A DNA stretch of 64,000 bases from Shinisaurus crocodilurus. Lineage: Eukaryota; Chordata; Lepidosauria; Squamata; Shinisauridae. This document shows, piece after piece, positions 63,628-64,000 of the stretch. Below the pieces are notes generated by a model that saw only the letters and a program-made list of their open reading frames with translations, had not been told where the DNA came from and did not search any database. Position 1 is the first letter of the stretch; each line of letters opens with the position of its first letter. The DNA lies in the NCBI GenBank assembly GCA_021292165.1, contig JAHFWL010000190.1, positions 1 through 64,000 on the forward strand, written 5' to 3'. Made by a program: the position numbers and the translations under genes.

Positions 63628-64000
63628 ATAAACATACCTACTAATTATTCAGTATTTTACATTTTGCTACAGAAAAATCCACAATATACTCAAGTCATAT
63701 ATACATTCAGTACATTTCCTGACTTTTCAAGAGCATATATTACACTTTCTTGATTCCAAGTTATCCAACTTTCAAGAAATACAGTTTCAAAAACATGACT
63801 GTTAAACTTCTGACCATTTGCATAGTCTTCTTCCTGTTTATTCATGTCCAACACAGAAAGCTTCATTTAAACAATTCACTGTTTCTGCTCACACACAAAA
63901 TAATATCCATTTTGTTATGTCCAGGGTTAAAACACAATGGTTTTTCCCATCAGCAGCACCCCTGCTGATTTCAAGCTCCTTCTTCTGTGATCCCACATGA

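Larger units (their letters stand above)
60368..64000 (-). mobile_element. Ty1/copia LTR retrotransposon, decayed, right part beyond window
   Basis: On the minus strand the visible order is GAG-pre-integrase, integrase, reverse transcriptase, RNase H, polypurine tract and 3' LTR. Integrase before RT is the defining order of Ty1/copia, opposite to Ty3/gypsy and retroviruses. Frames are broken by many stops and frameshifts. The 5' LTR, gag and protease should lie to the right of 64000. Composition is AT-rich compared with the rest of the window. Confidence 0.82.

Noticed and set aside
60368..64000. Endogenous retrovirus
   Set aside because: Integrase lies upstream of reverse transcriptase and the motifs match Ty1/copia; no envelope-like frame is present in the visible part.

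Overview
The window looks like gene-poor nuclear DNA of a squamate reptile, most likely a lizard. It has no operons, no bacterial-type genes and no convincing host protein-coding exon on either strand. What identifies it is the repeat set. There are 5S rRNA-derived SINEs with a CR1-like 3' tail, a tRNA-derived SINE, a second tRNA-type SINE of the kind called Sauria SINE, L2/CR1-clade LINE relics, a Ty1/copia relic and many hAT-type MITEs. I know this combination from lizards; the family names are from memory and I could not run a repeat search.

Layout. 0-4 kb: mostly unclassified DNA, a CAG/CAA microsatellite and the first palindromic MITEs. 4.27-6.16 kb: a hAT-type element with GACTCG-rich ends, split by a second hAT-type element (4609-5808). 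Both carry perfect 8-bp target-site duplications (TSDs), and the inner one holds about 740 bp of CpG-rich, gene-5'-end-like DNA. 6.9-13 kb: scattered MITEs and microsatellites. 12.88-13.65 kb: a GC-rich foldback region beside a fragment of the GACTCG element. 14-19.7 kb: LINE tails, a Tigger-like relic, a diverged 5S SINE and palindromic MITEs. 20-21.2 kb: a possible solo LTR and a clean 547-bp hAT element with a transposase remnant. 22-28 kb: MITEs, then a tRNA SINE interrupted by a LINE tail and by a 404-bp hAT-type MITE. 28.84-29.84 kb: the best GACTCG-hAT copy, with an open hAT C-terminal reading frame. 30.2-32.05 kb: a 5'-truncated L2/CR1-clade LINE on the minus strand, cut by a GC-rich element. 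34-43.5 kb: three 5S SINE copies, a Sauria-type SINE and a rearranged GACTCG-hAT copy that was itself hit by a SINE/CR1 tail. 43.9-46.8 kb: LINE 3' ends, a 35-bp-arm hairpin and a SINE interrupted by two MITEs. 47-53.5 kb: minisatellites, a MITE, a small CpG-rich patch, a tRNA SINE, a CR1 tail and two GC-rich elements. 54-59.9 kb: pyrimidine-rich DNA between possible inverted termini, and more MITEs. 60.37-64.0 kb: a Ty1/copia element on the minus strand (LTR, polypurine tract, then decayed RNase H, reverse transcriptase and integrase), running off the right edge.

Nothing here works as a pathway. The interest lies in transposon history: five nested insertions can be ordered in time, several MITE families keep exact 8-bp TSDs, and short CpG-rich segments recur inside mobile elements. 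The most unusual item is the CpG-rich cargo inside the nested hAT element at 4609-5808.
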